Shown: in pieces, positions 16,140 through 24,531 of the stretch
Numbering within the stretch: position 1 is the stretch's first letter
Layout of the letters: every line of letters starts with the position of its first letter
From: Cohnella herbarum
GTDB taxonomy: Bacteria > Bacillota > Bacilli > Paenibacillales > Paenibacillaceae
Assembly (NCBI RefSeq): GCF_012849095.1
Contig: NZ_CP051680.1
Span: 3,436,501 to 3,500,500, forward strand
DNA length: 64,000 nt
Direction: 5' to 3'
Position numbers and translations under genes: made by a program
Notes under the pieces: model-generated
Seen by the model: only the letters and a program-made list of their open reading frames with translations
What the model was told of the DNA's origin: nothing
Database searches by the model: none

Positions 16140-16335
16140 GAACCGCGTTCCGCTAATACGCCGAAAGTCCAGGTAGAACACGGGATAGCGGAATACAGTT
16201 CCTCTACTACAACCAATAGTCCCCCTCCACTGGCCAAACTTCATACTTAGCGGCACTGCGTTCTATTATTACGCTGGAAGTCCAAGGAAGAACACGGGAT
16301 AGCGGAACACGTTTCCTCTATCTCTACTGGTCCCC
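16140..16335. repeat. two-copy degenerate repeat, 114-bp spacing
   Basis: GCGTTC...AAGTCCA...GAACACGGGATAGCGGAA occurs at 16145 and again at 16259, with ACGGAAC-CGC-GTTCCG palindrome before the first copy. No coding frame. The stretch 16009-16139 between it and the hairpin shows nothing recognisable. Confidence 0.6.
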
Positions 16336-16398
16336 CCATCGCAAAGCCCAAACTAGAATACCAAATCATTTTCGTCCGCGATATCACACCTAAACACA

Positions 16399-16602
16399 GA
16401 ATTACTCGAAAATATCGAACAACTCGCGCGTGAACGGAACTGTGGAGAAGAATTACTCGAAAATTTCGTACAACTCGCGCTTGAACGGAACTGTGGAGAA
16501 GAATTACTCGAAAATATCGAACAACTCGCGCGTGAACGGAACTATTGAGAAGAATTACTCGAAAATTTCGTGCAACTCGCGCGTGAAATGGAACTCAATC
16601 AC
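16399..16602. repeat. 51-bp tandem repeat D (4 units)
   Basis: Units beginning GAATTACTCGAAAAT start at 16399, 16450, 16501 and 16552, exactly 51 bases apart, with the rest of the unit (CAACTCGCGCGTGAACGGAACT) nearly identical. The centre alternates TCGAAAATATCGA and CGAAAATTTCG, both self-complementary at the ends. The sequence is unrelated to arrays A to C, yet the period is the same. Confidence 0.88.
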
Positions 16603-16648
16603 ACAGAAGTCCGTGTGTAAAGCGAGAGGTCGGCATCGTCGGATAGCA

Positions 16649-17152
16649 TCAAAGCCCGATCGCTCGATCGTCGACCAGCCACGCGGACAATTGCTTTCTC
16701 CCTCGCCGCAAGTAAGACTTGACGGTGTTCTCCGGGCAATCGAGCAAACGTGCGATTTCGCCGCAGCTGAATTGCTTATAGAACCGCAGGTACAACGCAG
16801 TACGCATTCGAGAATTGAACCGCAAGAGCAGTCTCCGCACTAACCTCTCGAATTCCCGATCCAGCACGGCCTGCTCCGGAGTCGTTCGGTTCGAAATGGC
16901 GGAATCGTCTAGCGGTTGCCAGGAAACCCGCCGTTTCCGGCGCCATTGATCGACGAAGAGGCGATATCCTGTTAAGGCGAGCCATTCCTTCGCATGCTCA
17001 GGAAGACGATTCTGCTGGCACAGCCTTAAAAATATTTCCTGAACCAGGTCGGCCGCTTCTTCCCGGTTGCGGGTCAGATTAAGCATGAATTTGTTCAAAT
17101 AGAGGTAATGCGCCGTATAGAGTTCACCCAGATCGGCCGTTACCCGTTCCAT
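16649..17152 (-). CDS. ECF-type RNA polymerase sigma factor
   Basis: 167 residues. Region 2 (LYLNKFMLNLTRNREEAADLVQEIFLRL, 17-44) and region 4 helix-turn-helix (FSCGEIARLLDCPENTVKSYLRRGRKQL, about 128-155) are clear; no extra domain. It redirects RNA polymerase to a small regulon. The start at 17152 overlaps the preceding ATPase gene by 29 bases, so the sigma factor is the last gene of the transporter operon. No anti-sigma gene is next to it. The system probably reports on or controls the transporter. Confidence 0.88.
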   Translation of the reverse strand: MERVTADLGELYTAHYLYLNKFMLNLTRNREEAADLVQEIFLRLCQQNRLPEHAKEWLALTGYRLFVDQWRRKRRVSWQPLDDSAISNRTTPEQAVLDREFERLVRRLLLRFNSRMRTALYLRFYKQFSCGEIARLLDCPENTVKSYLRRGRKQLSAWLVDDRAIGL

Positions 17153-18125
17153 CCGTTCGCTCGCCTCCGATCTGTCCCGTTGGATGCGCCGAGACGTCGG
17201 GAGGTCCGATGATAACCCGTTTCCCGTCGAATTCGAGCACCGCCTTGCCGTCGACGCTCATCGCGTCTAAATACGCCTGCGGGATTTGAAGCCGGCCGAC
17301 GCGGTCGATGACGACGAATTGTTCATGCTGCGCTCCGAACTTTGACGCGTGCCCGGCAACGTTCGAACCCTCGGCGACTAGGTTTGACGCTTCCTCGTCC
17401 GCCGAACCAAAGTCCATCTGTACAGAGTCCGACGTAGGAGCGGTCATCTCCCGTTTGACCCATTCCGTGCTCGTTAATCCGTCCCTTATGGCGACGACGC
17501 GATCGACTTTGTCCGCAACGGAGAGATCATGGGTGACGATGACGATCGTAACCCCCATATCCCGGTTGAGCCTGCGGAAAATATCGAGAATCTGCTCTCC
17601 CGTGGCGCTGTCCACCGAGCCAGTCGGCTCATCGGCCAGGACGAGGAGCGGACGGTTGGACAACGCGATCGCGATCGCCACCCTCTGCTGCTCGCCTCCG
17701 CTTAATTGCGTGAGCCGGCTGCCCATCCGTTGCTCTAAGCCGACCGAGGCAAGCAATTGCTTAGCGTAAGCGCGATCCGCTTTGCCCTGGATAAGCATCG
17801 GCAGCTCGACGTTCTGGAGGGCGGTAAGATAAGGTACCAGATTTCTAGCGTTATTCTGCCATATAAAACCGACGGTGCGGCGCTTGTATTCGATAAGTTG
17901 CTCCTTCGTCATCTTCAGCAGATTCCATGGCCCGACAATCGCTTGTCCTGCCGATGGCCGATCAAGGCCGCCAAGAATGTTGAGCAACGTTGATTTTCCG
18001 CTGCCGCTATTGCCGATAATGGCCATCATTTCGCCTTGCTCCACCGTCATATTCAAGCCCTGAAGCGCAACGACCTCTACGTCGTCGGACTTGAAAATCT
18101 TCACTAGACCTTCGCAATGGATCAT
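17124..18125 (-). CDS. MacB/LolD-type ABC ATPase with C-terminal AbrB-like tail
   Basis: 333 residues, about 100 longer than the usual 230. ATPase core: Walker A GNSGSGKST, signature LSGGEQQRVAI, Walker B LLVLADEPTGSVDS. After about residue 225 comes a linker and then VVIDRVGRLQIPQAYLDAM (about 270-290) and KAVLEFDGKRVIIGPP, which has the look of a SpoVT/AbrB swapped-hairpin element. It pairs with the FtsX-like permease 52 bases upstream. The tail could make a dimer or touch DNA; this is inference. Confidence 0.87.
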   Translation of the reverse strand: MIHCEGLVKIFKSDDVEVVALQGLNMTVEQGEMMAIIGNSGSGKSTLLNILGGLDRPSAGQAIVGPWNLLKMTKEQLIEYKRRTVGFIWQNNARNLVPYLTALQNVELPMLIQGKADRAYAKQLLASVGLEQRMGSRLTQLSGGEQQRVAIAIALSNRPLLVLADEPTGSVDSATGEQILDIFRRLNRDMGVTIVIVTHDLSVADKVDRVVAIRDGLTSTEWVKREMTAPTSDSVQMDFGSADEEASNLVAEGSNVAGHASKFGAQHEQFVVIDRVGRLQIPQAYLDAMSVDGKAVLEFDGKRVIIGPPDVSAHPTGQIGGERTDGTGNGRSG

Positions 18126-18177
18126 CGCAGGGCCTCCTTCTTCGAATCATCCGTCAACCTTATCTTTCTTTCCGTTC

Positions 18178-20976
18178 TCATCTCTCTTCGCCAAGCTTAA
18201 CGGCTTGAGTGATCCGAAGCCGCCGCAGTTGGAGGATGAGCAGACATGCTCCCGATGCAAGCATGATCCCCATGGCGATATATAGCTTAAGCGTATCTTC
18301 GGCCTCGAAAACGATACGAAAAGGCGGTACTTGCCTTGTTCCTTCCACGCTCCCTCCTTGCAAGAACGGCAGGAACAGTCGGCTTGCGATCGTCCCGAGC
18401 CCGATGCCTGCGACGACCGACAACCCGGTCGTAAATAGTTGCTCGAGCAGCAGCATCCCCGTCAGTTGCCCCCTCGACAGTCCCATCGCCCTTAAGATGC
18501 CGAGCTGTACAACCCTGCGCGACAGAGTAAAAAACCAAAAAATCAAATAACCGAGCAGCGAAACCAGCAACGAAATCAAAAATCCGAGACTCAGGATACC
18601 GAAGACGCCGCCTTGCGCCGGATGATTCCTTCTTTCAATGAGCGCCCCCCGGGCATCTTCCGCTTCGGAGATCGCGATACCTAGCTGCGCAAGCGTCTCG
18701 AGCGCTGGAGCGAGCTTCGCGCCTTCCTCCATGTTCAACCACACTTCATACGGCATTTTCTCGATCTGCTGGTACAGATAATCGAGATTCGCCACAAGGA
18801 AAGCGGACTCTTCCGGATAGAGACTTGGCCAATAGGGCACGATGCCGACGACGACCAATTCCACCGGTTCATTGCCGTAACCGATCGTCATCCTCAACGG
18901 ATCTCCTTCCTTCAAGCCGTGCTTCTCGGCGAAGCCGGAGGACAGGAGAACCGCTTGCTCGGCTTTGCCCAACGCGTTGAGATAGTAGAAGGGATGGATC
19001 GGAAATAAGTCCTCTCGAAACCACGCCGTCTTGGAGAAATCATCGTTATCGATGCCGACGATCTGAGCGGTGCCAGCGGCCTTGCCGCCGATCTCGACTT
19101 TACCGGTCGCCCTCATAACGCGAGCCGCCGCTTCTACGCCTTCCAGTTTCGAGTAAGCCTCGAAAGACGGTTCGTTATAGTAAATTTTGTTCGCGTCGTT
19201 CTCATCCTGAACGCCATCCCATGCCGCCTTCAGCAAGACGTCGCTCCCGTACTGATAATTCGTGCGGTCCGAAGCGTTGACGTCCATCGTTCGGGCTGCG
19301 GAAGCATTGTATACGCCAAGTCCGATCGTAAGAATCATTAAGATCATAAGCGGATAAAAGCCGGCTGCCGATCTCGACAATTGCGTTAAGGTGATATACA
19401 TCGTAACCGGCATTCGGTTTCTCATGAGCGCATTCCAAGACCGAAGCAGCAGCGGAAATAGCCGAAGACAGAGCAATCCCGCGGCGAACAGGAAGATCGC
19501 CGGGATGACGAAGATGACCGGTTGAACTTCCGCCGTCGCGCCCCCTCCGCTCTGGCTGACCGAAGAAATCAGGCCGGCATCGAGCAGGTACCATCCGGTT
19601 CCCGCGGTTGCCAGTAGCGCAACGTCCAAGTAAAGACGCTGCCAGAACGGAGGCCTATCGATTCGTGCGCGTTGCTGCGTATGCTGCACGATAGAGGCTT
19701 CCGCATACTTGCGGATCGGCGCCGTGGTGGCGATTACCGCGAGCACGGTCGCGACGATGCCGAACAACCAAGCGGATTTGTTCCACCCGACCGGAATCGA
19801 CTTCCGGCCGACGAAAGAGAGGAATCCGCTGGACGATCCGATCGTCTTGGCCATGAGCCATGCTAGTCCAAGTCCGATCATCAACGCCGCCGCTCCGAGC
19901 AACGCGGCTTCGATCGCGTACAACACCGTGATCTGCCGCGGACTCGCTCCCCGGCTATGCAGCACGGAGATATCGCCTCTCTGGCGATCGAGAGATTGTT
20001 TCGCGTTCAGCGTGACGAAATAGAGCACCATCGCGAGAACCGGTGCCGCTAACGCGAATAGCATCGCCTGCAGCACAACGCTCTGCCGATTGAATTCATG
20101 CAGCATATCGATGAACGACAGGTTAACTTTCGTATTTTCCAGCATTCGGTGCAAATTGATCTCCAGCCGTTGCAACTCGCCGATAAGCGACGATAGATCG
20201 CTGATTCGGATATCCCGCAGGTCGAACGCGTAAAACCAACCCGCGGAATCCAGCACGAGACGGTTCGTCTTAAGCAGATCGTTCGTCATCGTTTCATGGC
20301 TTACGAGTAAGGTCTCGGCTAACTTTTCTTTGCCATCGATCGCCCAGTTCAAATCCGTCTCGTCTTTTAATTTATAAGTACCCGAGATGCGTACGGTTAG
20401 CCGTTTCGTTTTCCCGTCGGCATTCTTGGAATCGTAAGTGAACGAATCTCCTATTTTCCAGCCGTAGCGGCTTAACGTCTCGTTCAGCACAAGGGCTTCG
20501 ACGACGCCATTCTGCATGCCGTCCCTAGGCATCTTTCCTTCCAGCACATCGACAAGCTCGGTGATACCGCTTTGCGCGGCGAGCTCCATGCGGAACAACT
20601 GGCTAGAGCCTCCCGTGCCGGCTTGCGCTGAACGTACCGTGGACATAGGCAAACTCATTCGGCTTGAGAACGCTTCGGTAGGGAACCCGATGCGGCCCGG
20701 GAGCTCTTCGTTGATCCAACGATCCAACTCCGCCAGTCCTTCTAGATCGGTTTGTTCCGCGCCGCCTCCCGACTGGAACTTCATATAAAGAGAGGCGGCC
20801 GGCAACCCTTTCGTCTGTTCCTGAAGAGATTGCGAGACGACCCGCTTCAACGTGCCGTCGGCATACATCGGAATGCTCATCGCGAACGCCGCGGCGACGG
20901 TCAGCCCGAGTAGCGTGCTGAGCGTAAACCAACGATTTTGCCACATTTTCAGCAGAAGATAGGCGATGATCCGCAT
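18178..20976 (-). CDS. FtsX/MacB-like ABC permease, large
   Basis: 932 residues, two fused FtsX units. TM near residue 15-38, large extracytoplasmic domain to about 300, TM cluster 300-430, a second central membrane pair near 455-515 and 540-560, second extracytoplasmic domain, and the C-terminal three-helix cluster (FGILSLGFLISLLVSLLGYLIFW ... LLILQLRRLRI). Such permeases do not pump across the membrane but transmit force to extracytoplasmic partners (lipoprotein release, peptide resistance, efflux with an adaptor). It starts with TAATG overlap on the adaptor stop. Confidence 0.88.
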   Translation of the reverse strand: MRIIAYLLLKMWQNRWFTLSTLLGLTVAAAFAMSIPMYADGTLKRVVSQSLQEQTKGLPAASLYMKFQSGGGAEQTDLEGLAELDRWINEELPGRIGFPTEAFSSRMSLPMSTVRSAQAGTGGSSQLFRMELAAQSGITELVDVLEGKMPRDGMQNGVVEALVLNETLSRYGWKIGDSFTYDSKNADGKTKRLTVRISGTYKLKDETDLNWAIDGKEKLAETLLVSHETMTNDLLKTNRLVLDSAGWFYAFDLRDIRISDLSSLIGELQRLEINLHRMLENTKVNLSFIDMLHEFNRQSVVLQAMLFALAAPVLAMVLYFVTLNAKQSLDRQRGDISVLHSRGASPRQITVLYAIEAALLGAAALMIGLGLAWLMAKTIGSSSGFLSFVGRKSIPVGWNKSAWLFGIVATVLAVIATTAPIRKYAEASIVQHTQQRARIDRPPFWQRLYLDVALLATAGTGWYLLDAGLISSVSQSGGGATAEVQPVIFVIPAIFLFAAGLLCLRLFPLLLRSWNALMRNRMPVTMYITLTQLSRSAAGFYPLMILMILTIGLGVYNASAARTMDVNASDRTNYQYGSDVLLKAAWDGVQDENDANKIYYNEPSFEAYSKLEGVEAAARVMRATGKVEIGGKAAGTAQIVGIDNDDFSKTAWFREDLFPIHPFYYLNALGKAEQAVLLSSGFAEKHGLKEGDPLRMTIGYGNEPVELVVVGIVPYWPSLYPEESAFLVANLDYLYQQIEKMPYEVWLNMEEGAKLAPALETLAQLGIAISEAEDARGALIERRNHPAQGGVFGILSLGFLISLLVSLLGYLIFWFFTLSRRVVQLGILRAMGLSRGQLTGMLLLEQLFTTGLSVVAGIGLGTIASRLFLPFLQGGSVEGTRQVPPFRIVFEAEDTLKLYIAMGIMLASGACLLILQLRRLRITQAVKLGEER

Positions 20977-22016
20977 TATTTCCCCACGACCTTCTGGCCT
21001 TCCCGTAGCCCTTTGATGATTTCGACGTCCGTCGTCGTTTGCACGCCGAGCTCTACGTCTACCTCTCCCTTGCTGCCGTCGGCATTCGATACGAGCACGT
21101 AATTGCGGCTGTTTTGCTTCCGAAGCGCTGCGACCGGTATGTATAGAGCGTTCTCTCGTCTTTCGACGATGACGGAAGCGGACAACGGCGTGCCATGCTG
21201 AACGTTAGCCGGAAGTTTCTTTAGATCGATCAGCGCATACGAATCAAGAGAGTCCTCGTCCGCCCCTGCCGAGCCGACCGGCAGCCTTCTTACCGTCCCC
21301 GCATGATCCCCTGCCGTGTTGATTCCGACCAACGTTTCCATGCCGGGAGCGATACTCGCCAGATCGCTCGAACCGAATTGGACGGCAACGACGAGCGAGC
21401 TCATATCGGCAATCTTTCCGACTTTCTCGTATGCTTTCGCCAGATCGCCTTTCTCCGCCGTGAAGCTGACGATCGTGCCGTCATAAGGCGCGGTCAGGAT
21501 CAACCCTGCCAATTCCTTTCGTAATTCAGCCAAGTCCTGCTTCATCAATTCGTATTCAAGCTGCTGCTTGCGCAGCATAATCTCATCGTTATCCTGCGAA
21601 TCCCGCATGGCGGCTTTAATGTCGAGTTCAGCCTTCTCCAGTTCGATCTCCTTACGAAGTATCCGGCTTTCCGTATCGCCCGCATCGAGCTCGGCCAGCA
21701 ACTGCCCCTTCTTCACCTTATCGCCTGCTTTCACGTAAACGCCGACGATTCGCCGATTCTCTTCCGTGAAAACCAGGTTCTCCTCCTTCTCCGACATGAG
21801 CTTGCCGGATCCGCTCACCTTCGACTCCAACGTGCCGCGTTTCACCGCGTACTCCGGTTTTTGCGATATTTTCGGAGGCTGGATCGAGAGTAGATTTTCC
21901 GAATGCTCTTCGGCAGGGAGCAAAGAACAGCCGGCCAGGAGAGAGACGCTCGCCGCTATAATCAACAACCTGCTCGCCAATGCTCTCTTTCCTTTATTCC
22001 GAAACGATCCGGCCAT
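20976..22016 (-). CDS. HlyD/MacA-like periplasmic adaptor lipoprotein
   Basis: 346 residues from the ATG at 22016; in-frame ATGs at 22037 and 22064 are alternatives, and none has a strong ribosome binding site, so coupling to the upstream ATPase gene (23-base overlap) is likely. Signal peptide with lipobox LLAGCS. Biotinyl-lipoyl hairpin with coiled coil (ILRKEIELEKAELDIKAAM ... YELMKQDLAELRKELAGL, about 130-185) and beta-barrel plus membrane-proximal domain. It links the FtsX-like permease to an outer partner or substrate, as MacA does for MacB. Confidence 0.85.
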   Translation of the reverse strand: MAGSFRNKGKRALASRLLIIAASVSLLAGCSLLPAEEHSENLLSIQPPKISQKPEYAVKRGTLESKVSGSGKLMSEKEENLVFTEENRRIVGVYVKAGDKVKKGQLLAELDAGDTESRILRKEIELEKAELDIKAAMRDSQDNDEIMLRKQQLEYELMKQDLAELRKELAGLILTAPYDGTIVSFTAEKGDLAKAYEKVGKIADMSSLVVAVQFGSSDLASIAPGMETLVGINTAGDHAGTVRRLPVGSAGADEDSLDSYALIDLKKLPANVQHGTPLSASVIVERRENALYIPVAALRKQNSRNYVLVSNADGSKGEVDVELGVQTTTDVEIIKGLREGQKVVGK

Positions 22017-22686
22017 CGACCATTTGATAGACAACATCCGCCGCCCCCCATAAAGTAGAATCATGCGTGGTCATGCAGATCGCGATCCCTTCCTTTTCCA
22101 CGATTTCCCGGAATACGCCGATCATCCTCGCGGCCATATTCGTATCGAGCTCTGCCGTCGGTTCGTCCGCCAACAGAAGAAACGGCTTGTGCGCGATGCC
22201 TTTGGCGATCGCGACGCGCTGCTGTTCTCCCCCGGACAGTTCGAACGGGCGATGATTCGCTCGTTTCGTCAATCCTACGAGATCAAGGCACTTCGCCGCT
22301 CTCTCTTTCCATTCCGCCCGCGGGATACCTGCCATACGCAGGCTCAACTCCACGTTCTCCAAGGCAGTAAGCAGCGGCAATAACGCGAACGATTGGAAAA
22401 TAAACCCGATTTCCCGCCGACGCACGACGGTCAACCGCTTGTCGCTCCACTGATGGAACGGGCGATCCCGAAAGATCACCTCGCCTTCCGACGGGCGGTC
22501 GAGACCGCCCATCAGATTAAGCAGCGTCGTCTTGCCGGAACCCGAACGCCCGCGCAGCATCGTAAGCTGGCCGGCCGCGACCGACATCTCGATCCCTTTT
22601 AACACGTCGACCTGCCGGTTGCTTGACCAGAAGCTTTTGCGGACGTGCCGCACTTCGAGGCACGGCACCTCCTTAACGCTAGCCAT
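21994..22686 (-). CDS. MacB/LolD-type ABC ATPase
   Basis: 230 residues of standard length: Walker A GRSGSGKTT, signature LSGGEQQRVAI, Walker B LLADEPTAELD, switch MTTHDS. Second ATPase of this cluster; the FtsX-like permease could be driven by this one or by the tailed one at 17124-18125. The start follows the binding-protein stop by 2 bases. Confidence 0.9.
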   Translation of the reverse strand: MASVKEVPCLEVRHVRKSFWSSNRQVDVLKGIEMSVAAGQLTMLRGRSGSGKTTLLNLMGGLDRPSEGEVIFRDRPFHQWSDKRLTVVRRREIGFIFQSFALLPLLTALENVELSLRMAGIPRAEWKERAAKCLDLVGLTKRANHRPFELSGGEQQRVAIAKGIAHKPFLLLADEPTAELDTNMAARMIGVFREIVEKEGIAICMTTHDSTLWGAADVVYQMVDGRIVSE

Positions 22687-22688
22687 TA

Positions 22689-24179
22689 TTATTGCTCCGC
22701 CTCCACTTTCGCTTTGGTAAGCAGATCCTGCCCCTGCGTTTGAATCGTCTTAAGCACTTCGTCGACGGATTGACTGCCGTCCACCGCTTTCTTGATTTGA
22801 CCTGACGCCATTTGCGCGAACGAATCCTGGAAACCTGCCGGCATCGTTTGGAGCAATAACTGCGTATTGGCTTCAAGCGCATAAAAGGCGTCGATGTTTT
22901 TACCTTCTACTTCTTTCTTGAAAGCGGGTCTCGAAGATAAGGACGGCGAAGATTTCGAGCCCGTTTTGGCGAGTTGTTCTCCATTGGCATACTTGAGGAA
23001 CTCCCACGCGGCAGGAATATTTTCCGAAGAAGCATTAATAGAGAACACGCTATCCAAGCTCATGCTGCCGGTTACGTCAGGTTGGGAAGGATCTACCGGC
23101 ATCGTTACGACGTCCCAATTTAACTCCTTAGCGGGACTTACGGATTGGCCTTTAGCGGTTGAGCTATTAGCTTTTTTCGCCGCGCCAACGGAAGTCGAGA
23201 AGCCGCCCATTTTCATGCCGCCCATAAACATCATGATCATCGGACTGTCTATCGTCATCGCAGCTTGGCCGGAAACGAACTTCATCGAATCCCCGCCGAA
23301 TACCATTGTTTTGCCGCCCATTCCACGCATCGAGACTGTCGCACCCGGGCCGGTGCCTCCGCTATCGGACGGCATGGAGATGCTTCCCGATTTGTACCCC
23401 TCTATTACCGATTGGAAAATCGCTTTCCACTCCGGAGAATCGATCGAGACCGTCCCCGCATCCGCATCGGCGTACATCAGCCCTTTCGCTTCGCCGATCG
23501 TGCGAATCAGATCGAAAGTATTCGAAGACGATTGGTATAAACCGTTCAACGCGTCGTCGCCGTCTTTCTTGACGGGGAACCGCGCCGCAAGCTGCATGAC
23601 TTCTTCCCAGCTCATACCGTCCGTCGGATAAGGGATGCCATGCTTATCGAACATATCTTTGTTATAGTAGAGCGCTTGGCTGGCGAAACTAGGGCTCAAG
23701 CCGAACAGCTTGCCGCCTCCGCGCGCTTTCAACAATTCGATGACCGACGGCTGGAAGCCGTCGAGACCGAACTCGTCCTGTTTTACGACGGCTTCGAGAT
23801 CGTATAACAATCCTTTTTTCGCCAGTTCCGCGTATTGCTCTTCCGTTAAATAGAGTGCGTCCGGCTGTTGTTCCGCGATAAGCTTCTCCATCTCCTCTAC
23901 CGGGTCCTCCGCGTTGAATACGGATTCCGTCGAGACGACCTCCAATTGGACATTGGGGAACATCGCCTGAAAAGCATTGCCGTACTGCATGTAGAAAGCT
24001 TCTTCGTTGAAATAGGCGACTTTCAGCGCACCCTTATCCTCCCTGTCCAACCCTTGTACCGCCGCGTCCTTCTTCCCGCCAGACGACGTACATGCCGACA
24101 AAGCAATCACCAGAGCGAGCGCCCCGATCAGCAAACCCGTTTTCTTACCTTGTTTGATCGTGTTCCTCACGTTTATCAC
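22689..24179 (-). CDS. extracellular solute-binding lipoprotein (family 1)
   Basis: 496 residues, lipobox ALSAC (Cys30). SBP_bac_1/8 fold with YLTEEQYAELAKKGLLYDLE, ALYYNKDMFDKHGIPYP and AWEFLKYANGEQLAK motifs, as in sugar-binding proteins of ABC importers. A Met/Gly-rich insert (residues about 285-345, MRGMGGKTMVFGGDS ... MIMMFMGGMKMGG) is unusual. No cognate MalFG-type permease is nearby; instead it heads an operon with MacB-like export parts. It may serve as a sensor or extracytoplasmic partner. A starting ATG has weak spacing to GGGTG. Confidence 0.85.
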   Translation of the reverse strand: MINVRNTIKQGKKTGLLIGALALVIALSACTSSGGKKDAAVQGLDREDKGALKVAYFNEEAFYMQYGNAFQAMFPNVQLEVVSTESVFNAEDPVEEMEKLIAEQQPDALYLTEEQYAELAKKGLLYDLEAVVKQDEFGLDGFQPSVIELLKARGGGKLFGLSPSFASQALYYNKDMFDKHGIPYPTDGMSWEEVMQLAARFPVKKDGDDALNGLYQSSSNTFDLIRTIGEAKGLMYADADAGTVSIDSPEWKAIFQSVIEGYKSGSISMPSDSGGTGPGATVSMRGMGGKTMVFGGDSMKFVSGQAAMTIDSPMIMMFMGGMKMGGFSTSVGAAKKANSSTAKGQSVSPAKELNWDVVTMPVDPSQPDVTGSMSLDSVFSINASSENIPAAWEFLKYANGEQLAKTGSKSSPSLSSRPAFKKEVEGKNIDAFYALEANTQLLLQTMPAGFQDSFAQMASGQIKKAVDGSQSVDEVLKTIQTQGQDLLTKAKVEAEQ

Positions 24180-24531
24180 CCTTCTTCGCTTAATGGATCA
24201 TTCGTAGCCCAGTATGGTGCCGGATTCTTAGAAATCGGTTAGAGAAGCTGAACGGAAGCTTAAAGGTTGCTGAAAATGGGATAAAACCGGCGGATCGCGA
24301 GGAAAATGGAGTACTTTCGGGGCGTTACCGTACGTGTTAACCGCAATTGGGCGAGTTAAGTTCCTCTATGGACGCTATCGAACATTCCAACCAATACACG
24401 AAAAAGATAAGATACTCAGTGCGCTACAGACTCGCGAAATTGCTCTCCGTACACAAACTCGCCTCCACAAAGGTCTTCACACCAAAAAAACTCCCCGCCT
24501 TGTCTAAGGCAGAGAGTCTTCGAATTAATCG
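24180..24531. other. intergenic stretch with one terminator
   Basis: No credible gene; a 68-codon frame lacks a ribosome binding site. Apart from the terminator at 24484-24517 nothing was recognised. Confidence 0.6.
24484..24517 (-). terminator. Rho-independent terminator after the two-component operon
   Basis: Read leftwards: ACTCTCTGCCTT-AGAC-AAGGCGGGGAGT followed by TTTTTTGG. It lies 15 bases past the kinase stop and separates the two-component genes from the transporter operon. Confidence 0.85.
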
